NCBI RefSeq assembly: GCF_020071995.1 | Contig: NZ_JABWTK010000009.1 | Span: 83,358 to 147,357 of the forward strand | DNA from: Planococcus chinensis | GTDB taxonomy: Bacteria > Bacillota > Bacilli > Bacillales_A > Planococcaceae | Reading direction: 5' to 3' | DNA: 64,000 nucleotides | Shown here: piece after piece, positions 1 through 8,654 of the stretch | How the letters are laid out: every line of letters begins with the position of its first letter | How positions within the stretch are numbered: position 1 is the stretch's first letter | Made by a program: the position numbers and the translations under genes | The notes under the pieces: model-generated | Told to the model about the DNA's origin: nothing | Seen by the model: the letters and a program-made list of their open reading frames with translations, nothing else | Database searches by the model: none

Positions 1-223
1 GTTCAGTCAGCGTTTTGCGTTCTTTTAAATCCGCTCCGACGCTAAACGCTTTTTCACCAGCCCCTGTAAAAATCACGACGCGGATATCCGGATTGATGCG
101 GATTGATTCGACCACTTGGCCAAGTTCCGCCAGCATGTCGTAATTGAAAGCATTCATGGAATCCGGCCGGTTTAACGTGACAAATGCCAGATTGCCGTGT
201 TGTTCATAATGAATTGTGTCCAT
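1..223 (-). CDS. Enoyl-CoA hydratase/isomerase family protein (partial, 3' end outside window)
   Basis: The first 74 or so residues of a crotonase-fold protein are visible, running off the left edge. The segment contains LNRPDSMNAFN, typical of the crotonase N-terminus, and the oxyanion-hole stretch KAFSVGADLKE. Members hydrate or isomerise enoyl-CoA thioesters in fatty-acid or branched-chain catabolism; the exact substrate cannot be read from this fragment. The ATG at 223 was chosen because the AAGGGGG ribosome-binding site lies 6 bases upstream of it, whereas the in-frame ATG at 229 abuts that site. The gene is divergent from the ubiB-like gene. Confidence 0.85.
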   Translation of the reverse strand, partial: MDTIHYEQHGNLAFVTLNRPDSMNAFNYDMLAELGQVVESIRINPDIRVVIFTGAGEKAFSVGADLKERKTLTE

Positions 224-270
224 TTCCATCCCCCTTAGTATCGTTCCATCCATTAAAAACATACCATTTT

Positions 271-300
271 TTGGACTATTCCGCCAACCCGCTCTATAAT
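271..300 (+). promoter_or_regulatory. Sigma-A type promoter for the UbiB-family gene
   Basis: TTGGAC at 271-276 and TATAAT at 295-300 are separated by 18 bases. The predicted start point near 307 leaves a very short leader before the ribosome-binding site (GAGGGG, about 312) and the ATG at 325. Confidence 0.65.
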
Positions 301-324
301 AAAGCGCAGAGAGGGGATTTCTGT

Positions 325-1941
325 ATGAACCGTATCACGTTTATCCGCATTTATCGAATCGTCTATATGGCGATTAAATTTTATACGCAAGCGATGCTTT
401 TTCAGCGCCGGTATCGCGGCAGGTGGAATCCTATGGTTGAGGAGAAGTGGAACCGGCTGGTTACCAAGCAAGCGAAGCAATACAAGACGCTTGCCCTAAA
501 ATTGGGCGGCTTGATGATTAAAATGGGACAGTTCTTGTCCACCCGGGCTGATATCATGCCCCCATCATTTCTGGAGGAATTGGAAGGGCTGACCGACCGT
601 GTGCCTTCAGTGGCACGGGAAAAAATCATTTCCGTTCTTGAATCGGAATGGAATTCCCCTTATACCAGCTATTTGTCTGAGTTATCGGCAAGTGCTGTCG
701 CTTCGGCTTCCATCGGAGAAGTATATAAAGGTGTATTGAAAGATGGCACGATTGTAGCGCTGAAAGTCCAGCGGCCGGGAACCGACCGGCTGCTGCGGGC
801 AGATTTTCAGGCAATGCGCATTGTCATTTGGTTTATGAAGACCTTTACGCCGCTTTCAAAGCAAATCAATTTCACGCAATTGTTCCGGGAAATGACCGAG
901 ACCATCGGAGCCGAACTGAATTTCCTGCAGGAACTGCAAAGCGGACGATCGTTCGCAGACCGTTTTTCCGAAATGCAAGGCATCCGCTTCCCGGTTTATT
1001 TTGATGAAATATCGACCCGCCGTGTACTGGCGATGGAATGGATTGAAGGCGCACGCATAACCGATCTGGCCTTTATTGAAAAAAACGAACTTGACCGCCA
1101 TGAAATTGCAGAGCGTTTGTTCATCCTGTTTCTTGAGCAGGTCCTCTACGGCGGGCAGTTCCATGCTGATCCGCATGGCGGCAATATGTTGCTGAAACCG
1201 GACGGCACGATTGTGCTGATCGATTTTGGCATGACCGGCACCATCACAAAAAAGGATTCTCAGGCGGTGTTGCGGATTGCCGAAGGCATTATCTTCAAAA
1301 ATTATGATCAAGTGCTTGATGCGCTTGAAGAATTGCGTTTTCTGCTGCCGCAGGCCGACCGCGAGCTGTTGGCAGATACCATCGCCCGCTTAGTTGCCGC
1401 TTATGAATCGAACGAATTGATGCAGATGGACAGCTTCGTGGTGGAGCGGCTGTTCAAAGACCTGCAGAATATTGTGCGCACCCAGCCTGTACAGCTTCCG
1501 GCTGAGTTTGCTTTCTTTGGCCGGGCAGCCTCCATTTTTGTCGGTGTGCTGAATGTACTGGATCCGGGAATCGACTTGCTGGCGCTGGCACGACCGCGCG
1601 TGATCGAATGGGCATCTTCCCAACAGGAAGAAAAGCGTGTGTTTGGCCGCGCGGATGTTCTCCGCTGGGTGTTGAATGCTTCAGGGCCTTTGCGGGTGTT
1701 CCCGCAGAAAGTAATCAATTACCTGGAAGAACCGGAACGGATGCGCCATTACCTGGAAAACCGGGACGGCCGCGAGCGGGAGCATCAGCGGAACTTGCAG
1801 AGCCGCATGTTCGCAGGTATCTTCACGCTTTTGTCGTTCCTCGGCATTTCAACGGCTGTCTGGTTTTCCCATGAACCGCTTATCTGGGTGTCCGGCATAT
1901 TTTTTGCAGGCTCCTTATGGACGTATCGTTCAATTAAATAA
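325..1941 (+). CDS. AarF/UbiB (ABC1) family atypical kinase
   Basis: A 538-residue member of the ABC1/UbiB protein-kinase-like family. Family landmarks are in order: the KxGQ motif (KMGQ, residues 66-69), the alanine/serine-rich nucleotide loop ending in SASIGEVYKG (127-136), the lysine of ALKVQRPG (147), HADPHGGN (280-287) and the DFG-like IDFG (299-302). Two hydrophobic segments at the extreme C-terminus probably anchor it in the membrane. Family members support isoprenoid-quinone or lipid homeostasis through an unusual ATPase activity; the client pathway here is unknown, and a Bacillales cell would use menaquinone rather than ubiquinone. The ATG at 325 follows GAGGGG and matches the family N-terminus; an upstream in-frame extension to 184 would cross the promoter and the divergent gene. 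Confidence 0.9.
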   Translation: MNRITFIRIYRIVYMAIKFYTQAMLFQRRYRGRWNPMVEEKWNRLVTKQAKQYKTLALKLGGLMIKMGQFLSTRADIMPPSFLEELEGLTDRVPSVAREKIISVLESEWNSPYTSYLSELSASAVASASIGEVYKGVLKDGTIVALKVQRPGTDRLLRADFQAMRIVIWFMKTFTPLSKQINFTQLFREMTETIGAELNFLQELQSGRSFADRFSEMQGIRFPVYFDEISTRRVLAMEWIEGARITDLAFIEKNELDRHEIAERLFILFLEQVLYGGQFHADPHGGNMLLKPDGTIVLIDFGMTGTITKKDSQAVLRIAEGIIFKNYDQVLDALEELRFLLPQADRELLADTIARLVAAYESNELMQMDSFVVERLFKDLQNIVRTQPVQLPAEFAFFGRAASIFVGVLNVLDPGIDLLALARPRVIEWASSQQEEKRVFGRADVLRWVLNASGPLRVFPQKVINYLEEPERMRHYLENRDGREREHQRNLQSRMFAGIFTLLSFLGISTAVWFSHEPLIWVSGIFFAGSLWTYRSIK

Positions 1942-1949
1942 AATGAAAC

Positions 1950-1985
1950 AAAAAATCTGTGCCTCTGCGGGCACAGATTTTTTTA
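1950..1985 (+). terminator. Rho-independent terminator after the UbiB-family gene
   Basis: AATCTGTGCC pairs with GGGCACAGATT around a 5-base loop, followed by a run of seven T. Confidence 0.85.
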
Positions 1986-1993
1986 TGCAGGCC

Positions 1994-2021
1994 TTGCAAT
2001 TTAGCCATTTCAGAGTAGAAT
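1994..2021 (+). promoter_or_regulatory. Promoter for the YhjD-like gene
   Basis: TTGCAA (1994-1999), 16-base spacer, TAGAAT (2016-2021). The predicted start point at about 2028 falls at the edge of the LexA-like box. Confidence 0.55.
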
Positions 2022-2029
2022 TAAAAATG

Positions 2030-2043
2030 AGAACAAACGTTCC
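2030..2043 (+). promoter_or_regulatory. LexA (DinR) box candidate
   Basis: AGAACAAACGTTCC matches the Bacillus LexA consensus CGAACRNRYGTTYC at 13 of 14 positions (first base differs). It lies at the transcription start predicted from the adjacent promoter, a good place for repression of the downstream gene. Confidence 0.65.
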
Positions 2044-2064
2044 CTTTTTGAGGAGGTGTAAAAC

Positions 2065-2430
2065 ATGCCGTTAATCTCACAAGAGGAAGTTGTCCATTTT
2101 GAGAAAGCTATTTATTTGCCAATGGTGCTCATCATCCTCGAACGCGATCGGTCTTTATTCGAAAAAGGAACTTTTAAGTTGAAGCGGCCATACATTGAAC
2201 TGGTGGACAATGCAATCAAGCTTGTCCAAAAAGAGCTGCAGGAAACGAAGATCCATATGCGCAAGCACCACATGAAAATGATCAGGGGAATAGGGGATGA
2301 TACATTTACCGAATACGTTTTTTACCATGGAGGCTACGAGGACCACCGGCGCTATTTGAACTTGCGCCTGCGCAACCGGGTGGAAGAATTGCTGCGCGTG
2401 TATTTGGCAATGAGCAACCGGCAAATCTGA
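2065..2430 (+). CDS. YhjD-like small protein, probable SOS-regulated
   Basis: A 121-residue soluble, charged, mostly helical protein with no signal peptide or membrane segment. The stretches YLPMVLIILERDR and YFHGGYEDHRRYLN-like text (FYHGGYEDHRRYLN, about residues 90-103) and overall size resemble Bacillus subtilis YhjD, a protein of unknown function; this match is from memory. The start is well supported by GAGGAGGTG 8-10 bases upstream of the ATG. It is a single-gene unit between two terminators, behind its own promoter with an overlapping LexA-box candidate, which suggests induction by DNA damage. No catalytic motif is visible, so no biochemical role is proposed. Confidence 0.75.
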   Translation: MPLISQEEVVHFEKAIYLPMVLIILERDRSLFEKGTFKLKRPYIELVDNAIKLVQKELQETKIHMRKHHMKMIRGIGDDTFTEYVFYHGGYEDHRRYLNLRLRNRVEELLRVYLAMSNRQI

Positions 2431-2462
2431 TGGGGGAAGTGAGCTTGCAAAGAAGCAGGCGC

Positions 2463-2504
2463 AAAAAAGAAGCCGATTGAGTGCCTCGGCTTCTGTCTGT
2501 TTCT
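2463..2504. terminator. Bidirectional terminator between the YhjD-like gene and comK
   Basis: AGAAGCCGA (2468-2476) pairs with TCGGCTTCT (2486-2494). The T-rich tail is better on the minus strand, so it probably mainly ends comK transcripts while also serving the convergent gene. Confidence 0.7.
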
Positions 2505-2525
2505 TTGCCGTTTCAACTGGAAAAC

Positions 2526-3080
2526 TTAATCGAGAGGATGTTGTCTTCTAGGGGGATATCGGCGCTTTGTCAAATAGACCATTTGGTGTTGATGAACTTG
2601 CTGTGCATTTTTAAAATAACGGCGCAACGATCCAGCAAAAGAATGCTGATTTCTTAAAGCGATCGGAGATACATCGAGAGGGACGGTTACGCCATTGCTT
2701 AAATACACAATGCTGCCTTTTCCGCTGTCATCACTTTCCACCAATTCGACGGCGTCAAAATTGAGCCACACTGATTCTTTGTTTTTCGGAGAATGCGTAG
2801 GGAAGAAGAGAAGCGGATTGCCATAATACTCCCCGATAATAATGGGCGGCTTGTGTTTGACGCGGACTGCTTTTTGGGAATAGAGAGTGGCGCTCTCCAG
2901 TGAACCTCTGTAAAAACTGCATGAAGAACTGACTGTTTTGTAAACGGACTCTTCTACGACAAATTCACTTCGATCTTCAATAACACGTGTCCAGCTCCGA
3001 TGGCCGTCTATATACGGCAAAAGTGCGTACGTATTGCTGCACACCGTATAAGAAGAGGGCTGGTGATTCTTTTTACCCAT
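2526..3080 (-). CDS. comK: Competence transcription factor ComK family protein
   Basis: A 184-residue ComK homologue, the master activator of DNA-uptake genes in Bacillus. Recognisable segments include LLPYIDG, SSCSFYRGSLE, the highly conserved VKHKPPI block, LFFPTHSP and LSNGVTVPLDVS. The start at 3080 is preceded by GGGGGG at a 9-base spacing; an upstream extension to 3143 has no ribosome-binding site. Compared with B. subtilis ComK (about 192 residues) the C-terminus differs: it ends in a basic RRYPPRRQHPLD tail and I see no FMLYPK-type motif, the element MecA uses to deliver ComK to ClpCP. Whether this strain is naturally competent cannot be told from the window. Confidence 0.85.
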   Translation of the reverse strand: MGKKNHQPSSYTVCSNTYALLPYIDGHRSWTRVIEDRSEFVVEESVYKTVSSSCSFYRGSLESATLYSQKAVRVKHKPPIIIGEYYGNPLLFFPTHSPKNKESVWLNFDAVELVESDDSGKGSIVYLSNGVTVPLDVSPIALRNQHSFAGSLRRYFKNAQQVHQHQMVYLTKRRYPPRRQHPLD

Positions 3081-3115
3081 TATACTATACCCCCCAAATT
3101 TACTATACATATAAT

Positions 3116-3143
3116 ATTGTAACAATAAATGGAAGATTATCAA
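3116..3143 (-). promoter_or_regulatory. Promoter for comK with A/T-tract upstream region
   Basis: On the minus strand TTGATA (3143-3138) and TACAAT (3121-3116) are 16 bases apart. Just upstream (about 3150-3180) lie runs of A and T including one near-match to the ComK AT-box AAAA-N5-TTTT, compatible with autoregulation but not proof of it. Confidence 0.45.
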
Positions 3144-3200
3144 TCGTTTTTATTTTAAAAATAAAATCTTTTCTATTTCATTAGAATTTTCAAAAAACAA

Positions 3201-3230
3201 TTGATTGTTGATAGCTTTATCATGTATACT
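3201..3230 (+). promoter_or_regulatory. Promoter for the IDEAL-domain gene
   Basis: TTGATT (3201-3206), 18-base spacer, TATACT (3225-3230). It is divergent from the comK promoter within about 60 bases. Confidence 0.5.
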
Positions 3231-3257
3231 AATGAAAAGCATTCGGGGTGATGAAGA

Positions 3258-3497
3258 ATGGAAAACTATTATTCTTATGCTGACTTCATGAAAGCGATGG
3301 CTCAAACGAAGAAAATCACTGAAGCGGAAAAACTGCTGAACGATATTTATCTGGATCTATTCTTAAAGCATGTACACCGCTCACAGCAGGAAGAACAGCT
3401 CATGACGCTTATCGACCAAGCCCTGGACAACAACGACCGTGAAGCATTTGCTACTTATTCAGCCCAATTGCAGGCTTTGAAGTGTGAAGATGAATAA
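3258..3497 (+). CDS. IDEAL domain-containing small protein
   Basis: A 79-residue acidic protein. The C-terminal half contains LIDQALDNNDREAFATYSA, which fits the IDEAL domain (a short helical motif named after its conserved residues) found in several small Bacillales proteins of unknown function. The N-terminal half is helical with no membrane segment. The GGGGTGATGAAGA stretch provides the ribosome-binding site for the ATG at 3258. It is a monocistronic unit ending in a strong terminator, divergent from comK. The family is recognised with fair confidence; the function is unknown. Confidence 0.75.
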   Translation: MENYYSYADFMKAMAQTKKITEAEKLLNDIYLDLFLKHVHRSQQEEQLMTLIDQALDNNDREAFATYSAQLQALKCEDE

Positions 3498-3502
3498 ATG
3501 TC

Positions 3503-3530
3503 AAAACCGCCCTTAACGGGCGGTTTTTTT
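3503..3530 (+). terminator. Rho-independent terminator
   Basis: AAAACCGCCC pairs with GGGCGGTTTT around TTAAC, followed by a T run. Confidence 0.9.
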
Positions 3531-3555
3531 ATTTTGCCTCCAAAAAGATATGGAA

Positions 3556-3569
3556 AAAACATACGTTCG
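3556..3569 (+). promoter_or_regulatory. LexA (DinR) box upstream of uvrBA
   Basis: AAAACATACGTTCG matches the consensus CGAAC-N4-GTTCG except for the first two bases. It ends four bases before the predicted -35 element. uvrB is a known LexA target in Bacillus. Confidence 0.7.
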
Positions 3570-3573
3570 CTTT

Positions 3574-3601
3574 TTGTTAGGGGATTTTTAGGGCATATGA
3601 T
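3574..3601 (+). promoter_or_regulatory. uvrBA promoter
   Basis: TTGTTA (3574-3579), 16-base spacer, TATGAT (3596-3601), immediately downstream of the LexA box. Confidence 0.6.
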
Positions 3602-3638
3602 AAAATAGGGACAGCGAAACAAACGGGAGGACGTTAAG

Positions 3639-5621
3639 ATGAAACAGGAATTTAAACTCCAGGCACCATATGAACCGGCAGGAGATCAGCCTGCAGCCAT
3701 AGCAGAACTTACGCAAGGCATCATTAATGGCAAGCGCTGCCAGACTTTGCTCGGTGCAACAGGTACAGGGAAAACTTACACCATGTCGAATGTTATTCAG
3801 CAAGTGAAAAAACCGACGCTCGTCATGGCACACAACAAAACATTGGCAGGGCAGCTTTACAGCGAATTCAAGGAATTCTTTCCGGACAACGCAGTTGAAT
3901 ACTTCGTCAGTTACTACGATTACTATCAGCCGGAAGCTTATGTGCCCCAATCCGATACGTATATAGAAAAAGACGCGAGCATCAACGATGAAATTGACAA
4001 ACTTCGCCACTCGGCGACAAGTTCGTTGTTTGAACGGGACGATGTCATCGTTATTGCTTCCGTGTCCTGCATTTACGGCCTCGGTTCTCCGAAAGAGTAC
4101 CGGGAGCTTGTCGTTTCTCTCCGAAAAGGAATGGAAATCGAACGCAATCAGCTGCTGCGGAAATTGGTCGATGTCCAGTATGAGCGAAACGACATCAATT
4201 TTATCCGCGGAACTTTCCGTGTGCGCGGGGATGTAGTGGAAATTTTCCCGGCGTCGCGTGATGAACGCTGTTTGCGCGTTGAATTTTTCGGAGATGAAAT
4301 CGATCGGATCCGTGAAGTGGATGCATTGACCGGTGAAATTATCGGTGAGCGGGAACATGTCGCCATCTTCCCGGCATCCCACTTCGTTACCCGGGAAGAA
4401 AAAATGGTGAAAGCCATTGAAAATATCGAAGCGGAACTGGAAGAACGCTTGAAAGAAATGCGTGCAGAAGACAAACTGCTTGAAGCGCAGCGTCTTGAAC
4501 AGCGCACACGCTACGATTTGGAAATGATGCGGGAAATGGGCTTTTGCTCAGGCATTGAAAACTATTCCCGCCACTTGACCTTGCGCCCTCCAGGCGCGCA
4601 GCCTTACACACTCATCGATTACTTCCCGGAAGATTTCCTGCTGGTAGTTGATGAAAGCCACGTGACGCTGCCGCAGGTCCGCGGGATGTTCAATGGTGAC
4701 CAGGCACGCAAAAAAGTGTTGGTTGACCACGGTTTCCGCCTGCCTTCAGCAATGGACAACCGGCCATTGACATTCGATGAATTCGAAAAGCACATCCATC
4801 AGGCCGTTTTTGTCTCCGCAACACCGGGGCCATACGAATTGGAACATACACCGGAAATGGTGGAACAAATCATTCGGCCGACAGGGCTATTGGACCCGAC
4901 CATTGAAGTGCGTCCGATCGAAGGGCAGATCGATGACTTAATGGACGAAATCCGCCAGCGCACCGAAAGAAACGAACGTGTGCTCGTAACAACATTGACG
5001 AAAAAAATGTCAGAAGATTTGACGGCGTATTTGAAAGAAGCCGGGATCAAAGTCAATTACCTGCATTCAGAGATCAAAACACTGGAGCGGATTGAAATCA
5101 TCCGTGAATTGCGGATGGGTGTTTACGATGTGCTTGTCGGCATCAACTTGCTTCGGGAAGGGCTGGACATTCCGGAAGTTTCTCTTGTCACCATCCTTGA
5201 TGCCGATAAGGAAGGATTCTTGCGGTCAGAGCGCTCGCTTATCCAGACTATGGGGCGTGCGGCGCGGAATGCCAACGGGCATGTTATCATGTATGCCGAT
5301 AAAATGACCGATTCGATGCAAAAGGCGATTGATGAAACGACCCGCCGGCGCACCATACAGGCCGCTTATAATGAAAAACATGGCATTACGCCAATTACGA
5401 TAGAAAAGAAAATCCGGGACGTCATCCGGGCTACAGTTGCAGCAGAAGAGACGGAAGAATACGTTTCAAAAGCGGCAGCCGGCAAGAAGCTCAAAAAAGA
5501 AGACCGCGTGAAATTGATTACTTTATTGGAAAAAGAAATGAAAGAAGCAGCCAAAGCGCTCGATTTCGAACGGGCAGCCGAACTGCGCGATACAGTGCTG
5601 GAATTGAAAGCGGAAGGGTGA
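3639..5621 (+). CDS. uvrB: Excinuclease ABC subunit B
   Basis: A 660-residue UvrB, the damage-verifying helicase-like subunit of nucleotide excision repair. UvrA loads it on lesions and it then recruits UvrC. Visible landmarks: Walker A GATGTGKT (39-46), the strand-separating beta-hairpin with [12 protein letters not shown] (92-103), a DESH-type Walker B (VVDESH), helicase motif V/VI text ([21 protein letters not shown]) and a C-terminal UVR domain ([17 protein letters not shown]) for UvrC contact. Length is normal. GGGAGG precedes the ATG. It is the first gene of uvrBA, seven bases ahead of uvrA, behind a promoter with a LexA box. Confidence 0.98.
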   Translation: MKQEFKLQAPYEPAGDQPAAIAELTQGIINGKRCQTLLGATGTGKTYTMSNVIQQVKKPTLVMAHNKTLAGQLYSEFKEFFPDNAVEYFVSYYDYYQPEAYVPQSDTYIEKDASINDEIDKLRHSATSSLFERDDVIVIASVSCIYGLGSPKEYRELVVSLRKGMEIERNQLLRKLVDVQYERNDINFIRGTFRVRGDVVEIFPASRDERCLRVEFFGDEIDRIREVDALTGEIIGEREHVAIFPASHFVTREEKMVKAIENIEAELEERLKEMRAEDKLLEAQRLEQRTRYDLEMMREMGFCSGIENYSRHLTLRPPGAQPYTLIDYFPEDFLLVVDESHVTLPQVRGMFNGDQARKKVLVDHGFRLPSAMDNRPLTFDEFEKHIHQAVFVSATPGPYELEHTPEMVEQIIRPTGLLDPTIEVRPIEGQIDDLMDEIRQRTERNERVLVTTLTKKMSEDLTAYLKEAGIKVNYLHSEIKTLERIEIIRELRMGVYDVLVGINLLREGLDIPEVSLVTILDADKEGFLRSERSLIQTMGRAARNANGHVIMYADKMTDSMQKAIDETTRRRTIQAAYNEKHGITPITIEKKIRDVIRATVAAEETEEYVSKAAAGKKLKKEDRVKLITLLEKEMKEAAKALDFERAAELRDTVLELKAEG

Positions 5622-5627
5622 TAAAGC

Positions 5628-8510
5628 TTGAAAAATCAGGAAATACGAATCCAAGGCGCACGTGCGCATAATTTAAAAAACATTGATGTCGTCATCCCGC
5701 GGGATCAGCTCGTGGTTATGACGGGCCTTTCCGGTTCAGGGAAATCTTCTTTGGCATTTGATACGATTTACGCGGAAGGGCAGCGAAGATATGTGGAGTC
5801 GCTGTCTTCGTATGCCCGCCAGTTTTTGGGGCAAATGGACAAGCCGGATGTCGACTCGATTGAAGGTTTGTCTCCGGCAATCTCCATCGACCAGAAGACA
5901 ACAAGTAAAAACCCGCGTTCGACAGTAGCTACAGTAACCGAAATTTATGACTATATGCGTTTGATGTATGCGCGAATCGGCAAGCCAATCTGCCCGAATC
6001 ACGGCATTGAAATTTCATCCCAGACCATTGAACAGATGGTGGACCGCTTGCTGGAATATCCGGAACGGACCAAAATGCAGATTTTAGCGCCGATTGTTTC
6101 GGGTAGAAAAGGCACACATGCAAAATTGCTGGAAGACATTAAAAAACAGGGGTATGTCCGTGTGCGGGTCAATGGCGATTTAGTTGACCTGGATGATGAC
6201 ATCAATTTGGATAAAAACAAAAAACATTCAATCGAAGTGGTCATTGACCGCGTCATTATGAAAGAAGGCATTGCCACCCGTCTAAGCGATTCCTTGGAAT
6301 CCGCGCTGCGCATTGCAGATGGCCGGGTATTGGTCGATGTCATGGAACAGGAAGAGCTGCTGTTCAGCGAGCACCATGCCTGCCCGATTTGCGGATTTTC
6401 CATCGGTGAATTGGAGCCGCGCATGTTCTCGTTCAACTCGCCGTTCGGCGCCTGCCCTGAGTGCGACGGGCTTGGCCATAAACTGGAAGTGGACCCGGAT
6501 CTTGTGATTCCGGATTGGAATGTGTCACTTGAAAACGATGCCCTTGCTCCGTGGAAACCGACAAGCTCGCAATATTATCCGCAGATGCTGAAAGCCGTCT
6601 GCAACCATTACAAAATTGACATGACGGTGCCGGTCAGCGAATTGCCGGAAGAACATATTCAGATTTTGCTTCACGGCTCCGGCAATGACAAAATCCGTTT
6701 CCGCTACGAAAACGACTACGGACAAATCCGCGACAACCATATTCATTTTGAAGGCGTCATGACGAATGTCGATCGCCGCTTCCGGGAAACCTCTTCCGAT
6801 TGGACCCGCGAGCAAATGGAAAAATACATGGGCGAACAGCCTTGCCCTGCCTGCAAGGGCCATCGTTTAAAACCGGAATCACTTGCAGTGAAAGTGAACG
6901 ATCTGCATATTGGGCTGGTTTCGGAGTTTTCAATTGTCGAAGCGGATGAGTTTTTCGAGAATCTGGTATTGTCGGAAAAAGATGCGCAAATTGCAAGTGC
7001 CATCGTCCGTGAAATCCGTGAACGGGTCAGTTTCCTGATCAACGTCGGACTCGATTATTTAACCTTAAACCGGGCTTCCGGTACATTATCGGGCGGTGAA
7101 GCGCAGCGGATTCGCCTGGCAACACAAATCGGCTCACGCCTGACGGGCGTCTTATACATTCTGGATGAGCCTTCCATCGGGCTGCATCAACGGGATAACG
7201 ACCGGTTGATCGGTGCACTGAAGGACATGCGCGATTTGGGCAATACCTTGATTGTTGTAGAACACGATGAAGATACGATGCTGGCAGCCGATTATTTAAT
7301 TGATATCGGTCCAGGAGCCGGTGTCCATGGCGGTGAAATCATTGCGGCCGGGACTCCCGATAAAGTGATGAAAAACAAAAAGTCCTTAACGGGCCAATAT
7401 TTGAACGGAACAAAATTCATTCCGCTGCCTGCAGAGCGCAGACAGTCGGACGGACGGGCCATTTCCATCCGCGGCGCAAACGAAAACAATTTGAAAAAAG
7501 TAAGCGTGGATATTCCACTCGGCATGTTCGTGGCTGTCACGGGCGTATCCGGTTCCGGAAAAAGTACATTGATCAATGAAATCCTGTACAAATCGCTTGC
7601 CAGCAAATTGAACCGCGCCCGCATAAAACCAGGCAAGCACGATTCGATTGAAGGCATCGACGAACTTGAAAAAGTGATTGATATTGACCAATCTCCGATC
7701 GGCCGTACGCCGCGCTCCAATCCGGCCACGTATACAGGTGTATTCGACGATATCCGCGACGTCTACGCATCCACGAACGAAGCGAAAGTGCGCGGCTATA
7801 AAAAAGGGCGTTTCAGTTTCAACGTCAAGGGCGGACGCTGTGAAGCGTGCCGCGGAGATGGTATTATAAAAATAGAAATGCACTTCCTGCCGGATGTCTA
7901 CGTTCCATGCGAAGTCTGCCATGGCAAACGCTATAACCGGGAAACCCTGGAAGTGAAGTACAAAGACAAGAGCATTTCAGATGTGTTGGAAATGACTGCC
8001 GAAGCCGCTTCCCAGTTTTTCGAGAACCACCCGAAAATCCATCGCAAATTGAAAACCATTGTGGATGTGGGATTAGGCTATGTCACATTGGGGCAGCCAG
8101 CCACAACTTTATCTGGGGGTGAAGCGCAACGGGTGAAACTAGCTTCCGAATTGCATAAACGCTCGAACGGCAAATCCTTCTATATATTGGATGAACCGAC
8201 AACCGGGCTGCATGCGGATGATATTTCGCGTTTGCTTCTCGTGCTTCAGCGCCTGGTGGATAACGGCGATACCGTATTGACCATCGAGCATAATCTGGAT
8301 GTCATTAAGACGGCGGATTATATCATCGACCTTGGGCCAGAAGGCGGAGACCAAGGCGGCACCATTCTTGCTACCGGCACTCCGGAAGACATTGCCAATG
8401 TCAAAGATTCCTATACCGGAAAATACCTGGGCCCAATTTTGGAACGGGACCGCGCCCGTATGGGAGCACAAGTCAAGAAAGCGACACGCAAGAAAAAAGT
8501 AGCGAAATGA
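5628..8510 (+). CDS. uvrA: Excinuclease ABC subunit A
   Basis: A 960-residue UvrA, the DNA-damage recognition ATPase that dimerises and delivers UvrB. Two ABC modules are seen: the first Walker [10 protein letters not shown] (33-41) and a second GVSGSGKST in the C-terminal half, each with an LSGGEAQR signature and an [14 protein letters not shown] Walker B. Zinc-binding cysteine pairs appear in [10 protein letters not shown]...CPEC and in the CEACRGDG...CEVCHGK module of the second half. The start is TTG at 5628, seven bases after uvrB stops, with GGAAGGG upstream. The lysine-rich C-terminal tail is usual. No promoter is seen of its own, so it is co-transcribed with uvrB. Confidence 0.98.
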   Translation: MKNQEIRIQGARAHNLKNIDVVIPRDQLVVMTGLSGSGKSSLAFDTIYAEGQRRYVESLSSYARQFLGQMDKPDVDSIEGLSPAISIDQKTTSKNPRSTVATVTEIYDYMRLMYARIGKPICPNHGIEISSQTIEQMVDRLLEYPERTKMQILAPIVSGRKGTHAKLLEDIKKQGYVRVRVNGDLVDLDDDINLDKNKKHSIEVVIDRVIMKEGIATRLSDSLESALRIADGRVLVDVMEQEELLFSEHHACPICGFSIGELEPRMFSFNSPFGACPECDGLGHKLEVDPDLVIPDWNVSLENDALAPWKPTSSQYYPQMLKAVCNHYKIDMTVPVSELPEEHIQILLHGSGNDKIRFRYENDYGQIRDNHIHFEGVMTNVDRRFRETSSDWTREQMEKYMGEQPCPACKGHRLKPESLAVKVNDLHIGLVSEFSIVEADEFFENLVLSEKDAQIASAIVREIRERVSFLINVGLDYLTLNRASGTLSGGEAQRIRLATQIGSRLTGVLYILDEPSIGLHQRDNDRLIGALKDMRDLGNTLIVVEHDEDTMLAADYLIDIGPGAGVHGGEIIAAGTPDKVMKNKKSLTGQYLNGTKFIPLPAERRQSDGRAISIRGANENNLKKVSVDIPLGMFVAVTGVSGSGKSTLINEILYKSLASKLNRARIKPGKHDSIEGIDELEKVIDIDQSPIGRTPRSNPATYTGVFDDIRDVYASTNEAKVRGYKKGRFSFNVKGGRCEACRGDGIIKIEMHFLPDVYVPCEVCHGKRYNRETLEVKYKDKSISDVLEMTAEAASQFFENHPKIHRKLKTIVDVGLGYVTLGQPATTLSGGEAQRVKLASELHKRSNGKSFYILDEPTTGLHADDISRLLLVLQRLVDNGDTVLTIEHNLDVIKTADYIIDLGPEGGDQGGTILATGTPEDIANVKDSYTGKYLGPILERDRARMGAQVKKATRKKKVAK

Positions 8511-8654
8511 AACCTTTTGCATCACTACACGTATGATTAAGAAGAACATTCAGTTGAGTTCTTGCTTAGCAGGGCAGCTGCTGCGGTTTTTTAAAAAGAA
8601 AACCCATCGGTTGCCCGGCTAGTCATCTAACCGACGAAGAGGAGGCCGCAATAC

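Noticed and set aside
8561..8592. Terminator between uvrA and yvlB
   Set aside because: AGCAG/CTGCT pairing is short and gapped ahead of a T run; too weak to list as a feature.
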